A stretch of DNA of 64,000 nucleotides from Ridgeia piscesae. Its lineage: Eukaryota; Annelida; Polychaeta; Sabellida; Siboglinidae. The notes under the pieces are model-generated. The model was not told the DNA's origin and did not search any database. It was given only the letters and a program-made list of their open reading frames with translations. Within the stretch, counting starts at the first letter, position 1. Every line of letters starts with the position of its first letter. Location: positions 1 to 64,000 of the forward strand of contig JAODUO010000619.1 of NCBI GenBank assembly GCA_025642075.2. Direction: 5' to 3'. The position numbers and the translations under genes are program-made. Below are positions 32,901-42,800 of this stretch, piece by piece.

Positions 32901-35384
32901 CCTTGCATACTGTAAGATGGGGATCTACTGCAAACGTAAATATCATACACTTTGATGTTAGAATACGTGAAACTAGATCATTAAAGTAGCGTGACACTGT
33001 TAAATAGTCAGAGCAGCAAAAGCAATTTTTTTTGTTTTATAAATTAGTGTAATTGCACGGATCATCAATTATGTTTCTAACTGTTGTGAAAATACTGAAG
33101 TACAGTTGGACTATAATGACTAGTAAATGCAGCAACAGAACTTAATGCCCTGAAGACTGAAAGTCAGACTAACAAATGATGCAGACAAAAATGGTCATCC
33201 ATTGTCAAATCCACCGAAACTGTCAAAAATCCCTGACAGAGAAGCTGATCAATAACATTTCATATACATGTATATGGTGACAATTTATGGGTATTTGTAT
33301 GCTTTTAAAAGTTCATATATTTCCTGAAGATTTGAGATTTTTGCTAGTATTTGAAGTGGACTGCAGAGTACATTTCTTTAGAACATCATCCGTGGGGTTA
33401 AAACACAAAATAATATTGATCAATCAACTGACAGATATTGGCACAGTTTCAGGTAGACCGACAGCTGCTGTTTCATCCCTTCTACATGCGCACCCTGTTG
33501 GCGGTGCTGAGAACTGACCATGCGGAGCTGGTGAAGTCGACGGATGATGCTGCGAGACAGGAACAGACAACCGCGAGATTGGTCTACTGCTGCCTCGTTC
33601 TCGCCACGACGGCATCCACCTGGTGTGCACGGATACGACGTGCTGCCATGGTGACAGCGTTCTCGCTGAGTCGCAGACTCGATGCTTACTACGCAGTGAA
33701 GGAGGTGTACAGCGGGGACAGCAGTGACATCGATGACGTGTCGCAGTGTGTCGGTGAGCAGCTAGTGACAGATGTGTTGGCAGCTTTGAGTGAGATGACA
33801 GAGAGTTACCTCAAGCCAGAGCTGGACTGGCCCACACTGCAGGCCATGTGTCTGTATCGACTTTATGGAAGTGTCACGAGGCCGACTACGGAGTGTGACA
33901 TCGTAGCTCCATACAGCACAGCACAGGATGATAACAGTATGGTCAGCAAGTTGACCAATGGTCAGCAGTCGAAGCCCGGCTTGCTGTTGGGTCTTCTCAC
34001 TCGTCCCCGGCCGAATGCCTCAAGTTCCCATCCCAATGTGGCCACTGATGATGACAGCAACAGTAAAACAGCTGCAGAAGTGAAACAGGAAAATTATCAT
34101 GGCCAGGCTTCATGCACCAATGCACTGACGGGCACTGAGAGAAGTGGGATGAGTGCGATGACATGCACCACTGAGATGGAGGAGGGTGACGGGAGCAGGA
34201 AGAGCGAGATGCCTATGAAGGATGCCAAACCTGTTAAGATCTCCATCGTTGACATCACCAAAACACAGGAGACTGACACCGACTCGGCCCAGTCCACGGC
34301 GCTGACTGACATGCCCAACCCTGTCAGCAAACATGATGTCCAAAAGGCTGGTGGTGATTACCAGGCCTCGTATGTCGCGTACGTGGGTCAGACGAACATT
34401 TTGACACCACCTGTCACTGGGCCCATGTCGAGCTGGCAGGTTCACATCCCTGAGAGTTTCCATTGGCGGCGTCGCAAGGGCAGCATTGGTGGCGCCACCA
34501 AGCAGTGGGCGATGCACTACAAGTGCAAGAAGGGACGTGTCTGCAAGACCTTTCTGTGTCAGCATCACCACAAGGTCAATCGCCCTCATCAGGTGGCGCA
34601 TCAACTCAAGGCTGATCGCCCTCACCAGGTGGCGCAACAAGTTAATGTCGATCGCCCTCAACAGGTGATGCCACAACTCAAGGTTGATCGCACTCACCAG
34701 GTGGTCCAACAAATTGAGGTTGATCGTTCTCACCAGGTGGCGCAACAACTAAAGGACGATCACCCTCACCAGGTAGCACAACATGAAATTGATCGTCCTC
34801 ACCAGGTGGCGCAACAGCTCAATGATGCTCGCCTACACCAGGTGGCACAACAATTCAAAATTAATCACCCTCGCCAGGTGGCGCAACTAATTGAAGTTGA
34901 TCACCCTCACCAGGTGGAGCAACAACTCAAGGTTGTTAGTCCGCCTGAGCCAAACGGTGCCCGTATCGTTGTCACCCGCAGTCGCCATCATGTCCGACAA
35001 CACATCGGGAGACACATGCAGTTTCCACACCAGATGGCGCTAGATGAAGAGATGAAGGTGGCGAAGGTGGCGGCCATGCGGCGTATGTGTGGTCTGTGCG
35101 GCACTGTGTGTGCGTCCCACCTTCTGGTGGTGAAACACCTGTGGGAGACTCACAAGGTGCGTCTGTTGCGTCTCGAGAGCTACAAGAAGGCGGCCACCTG
35201 TGACCTGTGTGGCCACATCTACGTGCAGCGCAAGTGCATGCTGAAGCACATGAGTGACCACGAGATGGTCCTGGGAGAACTGTTCCCATCACAGGAGGAG
35301 GACGGACCCAGCTCACGGGACGCGAGACTGGAGAGGGCGTATTTAACAAACATGCATCAGCTTGTCTTAAACGTCCCCAAGTGA
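22714..35384 (+). CDS. Rlf/ZNF292/ZNF654-family zinc-finger protein, complete, seven exons
   Basis: Exons: 22714-22740, 26198-26337, 27577-27806, 28469-28671, 30218-30349, 30996-31136 and 33453-35384. All phases agree and sum to 2805 nt, 934 aa. Members of this family are nuclear, DNA-binding regulators with a long helical N-terminal region. Recognisable blocks are SHWTHPMLARVLTG, LLKLRIEILASADCERYALN, NHVLVLVQTFLSVDWLKPST with YCCTK, FLTSVACLAKRAVNSWQAV and SYLKPELDWPTLQAMCLYRL, in the same order as vertebrate RLF. The middle is polar and Ser/Thr-rich, then comes a 12-residue repeat (10 units), then two C2H2 fingers (CGLC-x12-H-x4-H and CDLC-x12-H-x3-H). Vertebrate relatives have more fingers, so this one is short. 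Exon 1 (nine codons, MSESTPSLA, donor GTAAGT) is inferred from phase and position; the rest is firm. No orthology within the family is claimed. Confidence 0.82.
23455..24075 (+). promoter_or_regulatory. Cluster of ten TGACCT hexamers in the first intron
   Basis: TGACCT occurs at 23455, 23477, 23527, 23540, 23558, 23687, 23819, 23837, 24002 and 24070, all in the same orientation, several extended to TGACCTAATT. TGACCT is the complement of the nuclear-receptor half-site AGGTCA. It may instead be a decayed tandem repeat. Confidence 0.35.
24390..24940. other. Intron 1 of the Rlf-like gene, nothing recognised
   Basis: AT-rich; short open frames without recognisable protein. Intron 1 as a whole runs from 22741 to 26197. 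Confidence 0.4.
24940..25145 (-). mobile_element. LINE C-terminal tail fragment, minus strand
   Basis: The minus strand encodes, with frameshifts, KWRWIGHKLRKSPGTINCQA, then GKKRRGRPRNTWQSDTEREI, KEMAYTR and RMAMDRKQW. This RWxWIGHxLRK...GRPRxTWxxxxExE signature is the C-terminal end of ORF2 in a family of invertebrate non-LTR elements. Only about 200 bp remain, so it is a 5'-truncated relic. Confidence 0.72.
26915..26998. repeat. (AT)n microsatellite in intron 2 of the Rlf-like gene
   Basis: Alternating AT of about 55 bp, a short break CAGCTG, further TA units, then TG units. Confidence 0.9.
30640..30910. repeat. Interspersed repeat, copy 2 of 2 (other copy at 6920-7205)
   Basis: Collinear with the 6.9 kb copy (CTGCCAATTTGTGTTTAG, ACTTTATTAAG, TTCTAGACAGCAGACTTCC, GTTACAAATT, GGCAGAGG). 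Located in the intron before exon 6, where its right end is about 85 bp from the acceptor. Confidence 0.6.
31196..32311. mobile_element. piggyBac-like non-autonomous element, copy 1, TTAA flanked
   Basis: Flanked by TTAA on both sides (31192-31195 and 32312-32315). The ends are perfect 12-bp inverted repeats, CCCATTTTATCC and GGATAAAATGGG. TTAA duplication and CCC...GGG ends are the hallmark of the piggyBac superfamily. At 1116 bp, without a transposase-like ORF, it is a MITE. The right end carries a subterminal tandem duplication (ACTACGACTAGAATCGTATT repeated, about 32245-32305). It lies in the intron before the last exon of the Rlf-like gene. Confidence 0.85.
33453..35384 (+). CDS. Terminal exon of the Rlf-like gene (643 codons, fingers)
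   Basis: Acceptor GTTTCAG, then VDRQLLFHPFYMRTLLAVLR, the end of the helical region. The region 33930-34560 is low-complexity and acidic/Ser-Thr-rich. A basic patch (RKGSIGG, YKCKKGRVCKTFLC, HHHK) precedes the repeat. The fingers lie at about 35085-35260. The stop is at 35382-35384, after LVLNVPK. Confidence 0.9.
   Translation, partial: VDRQLLFHPFYMRTLLAVLRTDHAELVKSTDDAARQEQTTARLVYCCLVLATTASTWCARIRRAAMVTAFSLSRRLDAYYAVKEVYSGDSSDIDDVSQCVGEQLVTDVLAALSEMTESYLKPELDWPTLQAMCLYRLYGSVTRPTTECDIVAPYSTAQDDNSMVSKLTNGQQSKPGLLLGLLTRPRPNASSSHPNVATDDDSNSKTAAEVKQENYHGQASCTNALTGTERSGMSAMTCTTEMEEGDGSRKSEMPMKDAKPVKISIVDITKTQETDTDSAQSTALTDMPNPVSKHDVQKAGGDYQASYVAYVGQTNILTPPVTGPMSSWQVHIPESFHWRRRKGSIGGATKQWAMHYKCKKGRVCKTFLCQHHHKVNRPHQVAHQLKADRPHQVAQQVNVDRPQQVMPQLKVDRTHQVVQQIEVDRSHQVAQQLKDDHPHQVAQHEIDRPHQVAQQLNDARLHQVAQQFKINHPRQVAQLIEVDHPHQVEQQLKVVSPPEPNGARIVVTRSRHHVRQHIGRHMQFPHQMALDEEMKVAKVAAMRRMCGLCGTVCASHLLVVKHLWETHKVRLLRLESYKKAATCDLCGHIYVQRKCMLKHMSDHEMVLGELFPSQEEDGPSSRDARLERAYLTNMHQLVLNVPK
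34575..34937 (+). repeat. Coding minisatellite, ten 36-nt units
   Basis: Ten in-frame units of about 36 nt (one is 33 nt) encode variants of a 12-residue motif around D-R-P-H-Q-V-A-Q-Q-L-K-V. HQV/QQV/RQV occurs once per unit. The His and Gln core is kept while the spacer residues vary, consistent with selection on a repeated surface. Confidence 0.92.
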
Positions 35385-35789
35385 ACATGACAGACTTTGG
35401 CAGCACATGACATTGAGAAGGCAGAGGTGTAATGAGTGCATGTGACATCACTGGCATGTTGCTATTGCCGGCACATGACATGAATTCTACTGGGTAACAT
35501 AAGGATGAATCCACCGTAAGGCCAAAGGTATTTGATGCATTTAGTTCTTGCAAATTCCGCAATCCAAAAAGGCTATCAGCAACAATTTGCATTAACATAT
35601 ATGCATCTTTCTTTCGCTACGTGGTGCCATTGTACCAATTTGATACATGGTCCCTCCCCACATAATAGGTAATATATTTTGGGGGTGCGACCTTATGCAC
35701 CCACCCACAATGACAGTTTGATTCTATCATTGACGTTTGATAATGTACACACCAAGGTTACATATCATGACAACATTTCAGCACGAACT

Positions 35790-36235
35790 ATGTCATCAAC
35801 CATCCTCACAAGCCAGGGGTCACTATGGCTGATTATATCAGTACCCACTTTCACTACCCCTAGCATATCCCTTTGAAAACTCCTCTTTTATTTTCAGCCA
35901 ATGAAATCGCAGACAAGGAGTGTGATTGGACTTTGGTCATGTGATATAATTTTGGGTGATTTCAGCCAATCGCTGCTCATGTTACGTGTAATGTGTAGTG
36001 TGCGAATGGGTCATTACATTGTGATTCCTACCAGTCATGTATTCGTCTTCAAATTTGGGGTGGGTGTTTGCTTTGTTCCCACGACTGATGCAGTAAAGAC
36101 TGGCAATGTCAATTGCTATAACTGTTTAGTTGGACTCTGCTCACTGCCACGATTTGAAATGATTAGCCAGGGGCATGTAGTAGAGTGCAACACTCCGGGC
36201 TTGCGAGGATGTCACCCAGGCATGTTGTCACTTTT
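35790..36235 (+). repeat. Interspersed repeat, copy 1 of 2 (other copy at 44590-45020)
   Basis: Shares with 44590-45020 the blocks ATCAGTAC, CATCCCTTT with AAACTCCTCTTTT, CAGCCAATGA, TCATGTGATATAAT, TTGGGTGATTTCAGCCA, CTTCAAATT and GGCTTGCGAGGATG. No terminal repeats or ORF were found; the 118-codon open frame over it is not conserved in the other copy. Confidence 0.6.
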
Positions 36236-38479
36236 GCCAGTATGTTGGTCGTTTTAATGTCGTTGTTGCACTTTGATCAGTTTGATTGTGTGCAAATTGT
36301 AATCATAATTAAGTTTAACTGGTCATGTTATTAGCTATGACCATAATTGAAAATAATGTTACAGAATTTATAGCTGTAATGGTAATCAAACTTATCAGTC
36401 ACCGTAATTGGCCAATGTGTTTGTATTCAGTGTTTAGATAAGTATTTTGCTATTTGACAACTGTTCAGTGCCTATTATGAGCGCCTGTTTTTGCATCAAG
36501 TCTAGGCACTGGGGATGATAGATAATAATTTGAGTTGATGTAGTCTAAATTCAAAGTTCATTAGACAATGTGTGTTAGTCAGAATAAAAATACAGGTTTG
36601 TCTCCATCCTGATTATAACATAATAATGAGTATTTATCTGTTTAATTAATTGCATAATTATATTTTACTAATACTTATAATAAATTTAGCCTCAATTTTC
36701 AATAGGCTATCATGGTGTATTTTAGGTAATAAAAAAATGTTTAGGTATTGTTATCAGACATTTGGCATTTTTCAGTTAACATCACTTACAAAGCCTTATT
36801 AATTTGCCATCTTCTAATTGGTACAGTTAAATAAAAAACAAATTAAGTTGTTTTGAAGATGTATTTCAGCTAAATAAAATAATTTACTGTCCATTGATCT
36901 TCATATATAAAAAATAATGTCAGGTAATTGGTTAATCATAATAGCAATCATGTCTTCTAATTATTGTAGGTTAGTCTGGTACCTGTGAATCAATTCCAAC
37001 TCATTTTCAAGAGTAGCTGCAAACTATTTTTTGTAGTTTTGTGAATGTAACGTAGTTGAAGCATTGTTGTCATTGTGTATATACTGTACTTGCCTGCTAT
37101 GTTCAAATCCAACTGTTTATCATGTATTATCTCTGCATGGTGTGACAATTTTCAATTTTCACCTTCTAAAACCTTCATTTGATTTTTCTTTCTTCATCAG
37201 ACATTTGACACGATGTGTTAGTAAAAATGAAGACTGATTTTAGATACAAGATAATTTTTATTTTCAGTTTTGCGGAGAACATTTTAGAGGGTGAAAATAG
37301 TGTCTCACACCAACATTAATTTAGAGCAGATTCACAAATTGTGTTATATAACCTGCAGTATGTGATTGTGTCATAGTATCTACATCCACATTCACAAGCG
37401 AATAAAGAAATATGGGAAAGTTCCTGTGAATTGACATCGAGAGGTGTTTACGAGATGCAGATGGCAGACCAAGATATAATTAACAGCAGCTTTCAGAGAA
37501 ATAACAATTTCCCCATAGATAACCTGTAATGCTAATGTCATAATTGTATCACCAATTAATGATAGCATTTATTTTGATACCCTTACAAGTTATCTAGTGA
37601 AATCTAACAGACATGTTGGCCAGCAGTTGGCACATAGCAGAATGCATGTGACAGAGAAGCATTTGTTAATAAATTGGTCAACTATTTGTACTGATGTCTT
37701 GTGTATTTTTATAACTGCATCTACCTACCTACTTTTTATTGAGAATGTATGTATGAGGAATGCCAGTATGCAAAAACAGACGATGACAATCTTTGTGGAT
37801 AGAAACATTTAGTGTAATCATATCTGAGTTTTTGTGAAAGATGTTGTTCAGAGTTATCAACATTTAACTATCCAGTGTGTAAAAAATGGTGTCACGGTCC
37901 AGTTACTAATAAACATGTTCGCATGTGATTTTGATTGAAGTTTGTAACTGTCATAATGACTGTTGCCCTTACATGTTTATCCTTTGCATGTGCTGTGTAA
38001 TAATACTGTAACATATCTAGTTCAATCTGATTTTTTACATTTTAAAGTAGTATTCAGGGGTAGAAGATGTGACCTGGGGGTAGTACATACAGGTCAATGT
38101 TAACAGTTGTATACGACCAGTAATTGAAGACTATTAATTTTTTTGGAGTTAATTTCATAAAATTAATTTGCCGAGATCATCATTAATTTTAATCTTGTTT
38201 GACTTGTACCGTTTGAGCATATTTGTATATCGTTTAATGCAGCATTCAAATGTTTTTTTTACAACATAAACATGACTTTGTGACCGATTTGTATCAGACT
38301 ACTAGATATCAATGGTGTTTTTAGAATGCAAGAAAAAAACATTAACCAATGGATTTTTTTTAAATGCATTATTTTTCTTCCAACAGTCAGACCCCTGAAT
38401 GTTTGGCCCCGAGATGTGCTGCCTAGAAAATGTTACAAATGTTCAACTAATTAAAAATTTTCCCTCTCAAGAAACCTTT

Positions 38480-38740
38480 CTTTTTTCTCCATATATTTCG
38501 GCTGTCTCTCACAGCCTTCTTCAGCGGACTGAATTTCATAGTCATATCACATGACTTACATCATGTGACACAAGCTGGAGCATGACCAGCGGGAGGTCTT
38601 GTCCAATGTCTGTTTAGAGATGGCTCTCCCAGTGAATGTTGATTTGATTTTCCTCCTGTGCCAGTGCTTTTCAGTCTAGGATTTAAATATCCCTCATAAA
38701 GAAGGCTGTGAGAGACATCCGAAATATACGGAGAAAAAAT
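38480..38740. repeat. Inverted repeat pair, 38484-38524 and 38698-38737
   Basis: The left arm (TTTCTCCATATATTTCGG, CTGTCTCTCACAGCCTTCTT) is the reverse complement of the right arm with a few mismatches; about 175 bp lie between. Each arm contains a 6-bp hairpin (GGCTGT...ACAGCC in the left arm) followed by GAAA. See the finding on hammerhead-like motifs. Confidence 0.75.
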
Positions 38741-39278
38741 TAGTTTGTTGAGAAGTAAAATATTTACTTATTAACAATGAACCAAGAAATCGGTTCATTA
38801 CATTCAAAATGTTCAACTACTTTTTAATGATTGTTTTGCCATATATATTTGTTATTTTGTGTCAATGTGGTGCAAAATTGATTACATACAGTACCATTAG
38901 CACGTATCTTCACGTATTAAAAGTATGTTCAGTTTGACATATGCCTTGTTTTGATATATAATCCTCTTATCCATGTATATTTCTTGGTTACCAGAACTAA
39001 GCCTGTTGCATATCAATATCCTAGAATTTCTGCTAAAATACACCAACATCATTATATAAAACTGCCAGCAGGCCACACCCATGTCCTCAAAAAAAATTGC
39101 AACGCATTTCCATTGTATCTATACTCACATACAGCATAAATGAATGTCAGCCATGCTACCATCCCCAAATTGTTTTGCTCCATCTTGGTCCACCAGAATA
39201 ATGTGTTTTTAAAGACGGCAAAGTCACTGAGGACAGCTCTGATCAACACCAACACAGGCTCTGTACCATGGTAACAAG

Positions 39279-39284
39279 TTTATT
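39279..39284 (-). terminator. Candidate polyadenylation signal of RPN1
   Basis: AATAAA on the minus strand, about 565 bp after the RPN1 stop, the first canonical hexamer I noticed downstream. It would give a 3' UTR of roughly 590 bp. Confidence 0.5.
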
Positions 39285-39848
39285 GTAAATTCTTTGGAAA
39301 TCATCTACATCAACAAGCATTAATCTAGGGATCAGCAACACGTATGTAGCTCATCCTAGCTGGCTACAAAGTGTTTGTAGGGGTGCAGGCACACACAAAT
39401 TGTGAAACAAAGGATCATACCTACATTACCAAGCTTACACTTAATTACGCTTTCTTAAAATCATCCGGACGGGAGTAGACTTCTTAAGTCTATCACATTC
39501 ACTGCTTGCACATCAGAAAGTATAGTTGGACATGTCTAGACCCTTTACAAAACTATTGGGTAGGTTAACCGGTATTGTATAAAAGTTATCACTTTCTCAG
39601 GCATGTTGAGAGAAATATCATTTCCAGGTGCTACTACAAAGAACCTATGGTGCGACCAGGCAGGGCAAGAAGTTGCCATTCAAAAGTTTCAAGCACGCCA
39701 AACTCAGAACCTTTCATCAATCTTGCTCCCAGAAACTGCCTCGATGTTTGGTCATGTGACCTCGCACGAGCAAGGAATGTACAGAAACCTCAAACATGAG
39801 CCAATGAATATCTCTGGTAGGTGTTGGTACCCCACACTGACACGGTGT

Positions 39849-42800
39849 CTAGAATGAAGCGAGGATATCCTCAGCCTTCTGGAGTAGACCTGCGTTCTTC
39901 GCACGGATTGTCGCCTCCGTATCAAGGTATTGCTGCTTCGATACCTTGCCTGCGACGAGCTTCTCTGCCCACTGGTTAGCGAGGTTGATCTGCTCGCGCA
40001 CCTGCTGGTCGAGGTGCTGCAGTTCTCCTGCCTGGTGGACACAACAAAACAGTGACGTGAACACAATTGTGGCTTTTAACAGACCCAGCACATAAATAGT
40101 TTGACACAAGAATAATGACTTTACAATGATTGCACACACAATTTACTACCGAGTATACTATTTAACTCTAATATTGTGAAATATATCTTTCAGTGTGCAA
40201 ATGCATCTAACATGTTTCCAAAGACACTCAGTCACCCTTGGGGTTGATTCTAAAGAGACTTTTGGGGAAAACAGACTAATAGGCCACACTGCCTTTGGGC
40301 ACATTTGTTTACCTATCCCAGCATGCAGCACTACTGCACTGACCTTATCAGCAGCATCGGAGTTCTCTGCCTTCAGTTTTGAGAGCAGAGTAGCCATCTG
40401 CTGAGTGAGCTGCTTGTGGTCGGCATCGATCTTCTTGCGGTTTGTCATGAAGGCATTCTGGTTCTTGTTCGATTTGAACTTATTGACGGCATCCTCATAG
40501 CTCTGGTAGAGGGCGCTGCGGCGGTCCTGCACACCCTGCACCTCCTCGATGAGTGCTGCAATGCGCATGTGACGCTCACTCGCCTCGTCCTGTCACCAAC
40601 AAAATGATGTTACAGAATGTCAGCCGACATAGCCATCTTGTGACCTGTTGCCTACGTAAACCTCTGTCAAGCCATCAAAGAATGGATGCTGAACAAGCTG
40701 AGTGAAAACTTTTGTTTGACCTATACAATGATGCAGCATTTTGATTGTAACGTATGCAAACCTCGACATATTGGATATATCAATTCGAGAATTGTAAGGA
40801 CAATCTTACTGTAAGTATATCCCTCTTACAATTTTGCTTAAATATTAATATTTCCTGTTATAACTTTATCTACTCAACTGACTGAAATACTTCCAGCCAT
40901 CATAACCTGACCCCACTTGACCACATAAATATATAGTACTTACCTTGCTGATGGAGAAGTCAAGCCTGACATAGACAATGACAATAACAAAGAGTAGGTA
41001 GAAGGCCGTCACAACCAGCAGAGGCTCCTGCAGTAGCATCCACTTCGGGAATGTGTAGCGGATCTGTAAACAGGTAACAGCTACAGGCACGTGGCACTCG
41101 TCTCGTCACTTATAGCAGGATTAACAAGGAATAAATTACATCTGCTGATGGGCATGCTTGCACTGTCAATTAGCATAGAAATAAAAGTTCCTGGATGTTG
41201 ATAAATGTGAACAACTATCATTTGCAACCAACAGCAATTTGCATAACCTAAGCACGCATCATTTAACACATTAATGCTGAACAAAATGAAAACAATAAGA
41301 ATATTATTAGATACTTCCACATAGTCTTTTGTCAGTCACGTAGTAGTTAGTGTCGTAACATTAGCATACTATTTCACTGATCACATAGCAACACAGTGCA
41401 ACCTACCTCAAAGTCCTGGATGTGCTGCTCCACCAGACTGTCCTTGCTGGCCATGATGACGGGGCGGCCGACAGTGTCCAGATATGTGTAGTGGAAGGAG
41501 TTGCGGCCACGGTTCACAGTGTATGGCGTGATCAGTTTGATGTCCCTGCAAAGCCACTCACGGTCAACAATCTGATTCTTCCACATAGCAACAACTGTTA
41601 CTACAATCACATTCACCAAAGACATTGTACCTTTGCTTATCAGCAATACTACACTTCTTCTCAACAATCAGATACTTTCACTCACCAAACAACCACATAC
41701 TCAGTTTTCAACAACCTGATACTTTCACTCATCATGCCATGGTCAACACCTAGTATGTTCACTTATCATTGTAATACTTTTTTCACTTGTCAACAACCTG
41801 ATTGATATTTCACATCTTTGTGTTGGTTTAACATTAAGTGTAACAGCACCTATGATTGTTTCATAAATAGATTCTGCTTCCTAAACATTGGGCAACTTTC
41901 GATCAACCTTTTCTGCGCAGACAAATCAATCCTACCTGGCACCCTCTGGCAAAATCACTTTCAAGGTCATGTGCTCAATGACCTGATCATCGTAGACATG
42001 ATCCACAAATCTCATCTTCAAGACATACTGGTCTCCTGATAAACATAAAACAAATTGTAAAATGTTATTTTACTAACTACCAATTAATGGCAAAAAATGT
42101 AGGCTTAACTGTGTTTTCCATTAACAATTGGTATAAACTTGCCAGTTTTCAATTAGCAATTGGTCAAAAAGTACTAGATAAAAGTTGCAGCATTTGAAAG
42201 AACACAATGTTGAAAAAAATATTGTTTTATATAATTTTGCTCAATATGTAACACCAGTCATTGTGGAATTGCAGCTGCATTTAATTAGTAGTTGCACAAC
42301 AAAATTAAACCACAAAAATACCCAATACTTTCAAAACATCAAATTAAAACAGGACATAGAAAAAGTGTTAGCATTCCCCAAATGGTTGTCAAATCAATCA
42401 ATCTACATCTTATACTGCAGCACAATATAAACACTAACCTTGGTTGTAGAGATACTGGTAGCTGGGTATATTGTAGCCAATGTAGTAGTGTGTCTTCCAG
42501 CCGCCAAACAGAGGGAAACGTGGTCGTAATTCCAACTCCATCTGGTCATCCATCTCGCGTAGATTGGAGGTCGAGATGTTACCGATCTCATCTCGGTAGT
42601 ATACATCCCTGGCTGAGGCAGGCAGCAGTGTCTGTAACAGGCAGTCAACTTGGTTATGTATAGCAATACTTTCATGTGCCTTGGCTAACAACACAGAAGG
42701 TTGTTTCTTTTATTCTCAAGTCCAAATAGGAGTTTACTAAAATATTTTTAATGTTCTAGTTAAATTCTTACACCTTGTTACTTTGCATTTCACAAGACTT

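Larger units (their letters stand above)
35385..39260. other. Intergenic region between two convergent genes
   Basis: Includes the 3' UTR of the Rlf-like gene (extent unknown; AATAAA at 36583-36588 is one candidate), an interspersed repeat copy (35790-36235) and the inverted hammerhead-like pair (38480-38740). No further gene was recognised. Confidence 0.6.

Noticed and set aside
34110..35598. Minus-strand frames of up to 212 codons opposite the Rlf-like last exon
   Set aside because: Antisense shadows of the coding minisatellite and fingers; the plus-strand reading has the domains.
35901..36257. 118-codon frame downstream of the Rlf-like stop
   Set aside because: It overlaps an interspersed repeat whose second copy (44.6 kb) does not keep the frame open.
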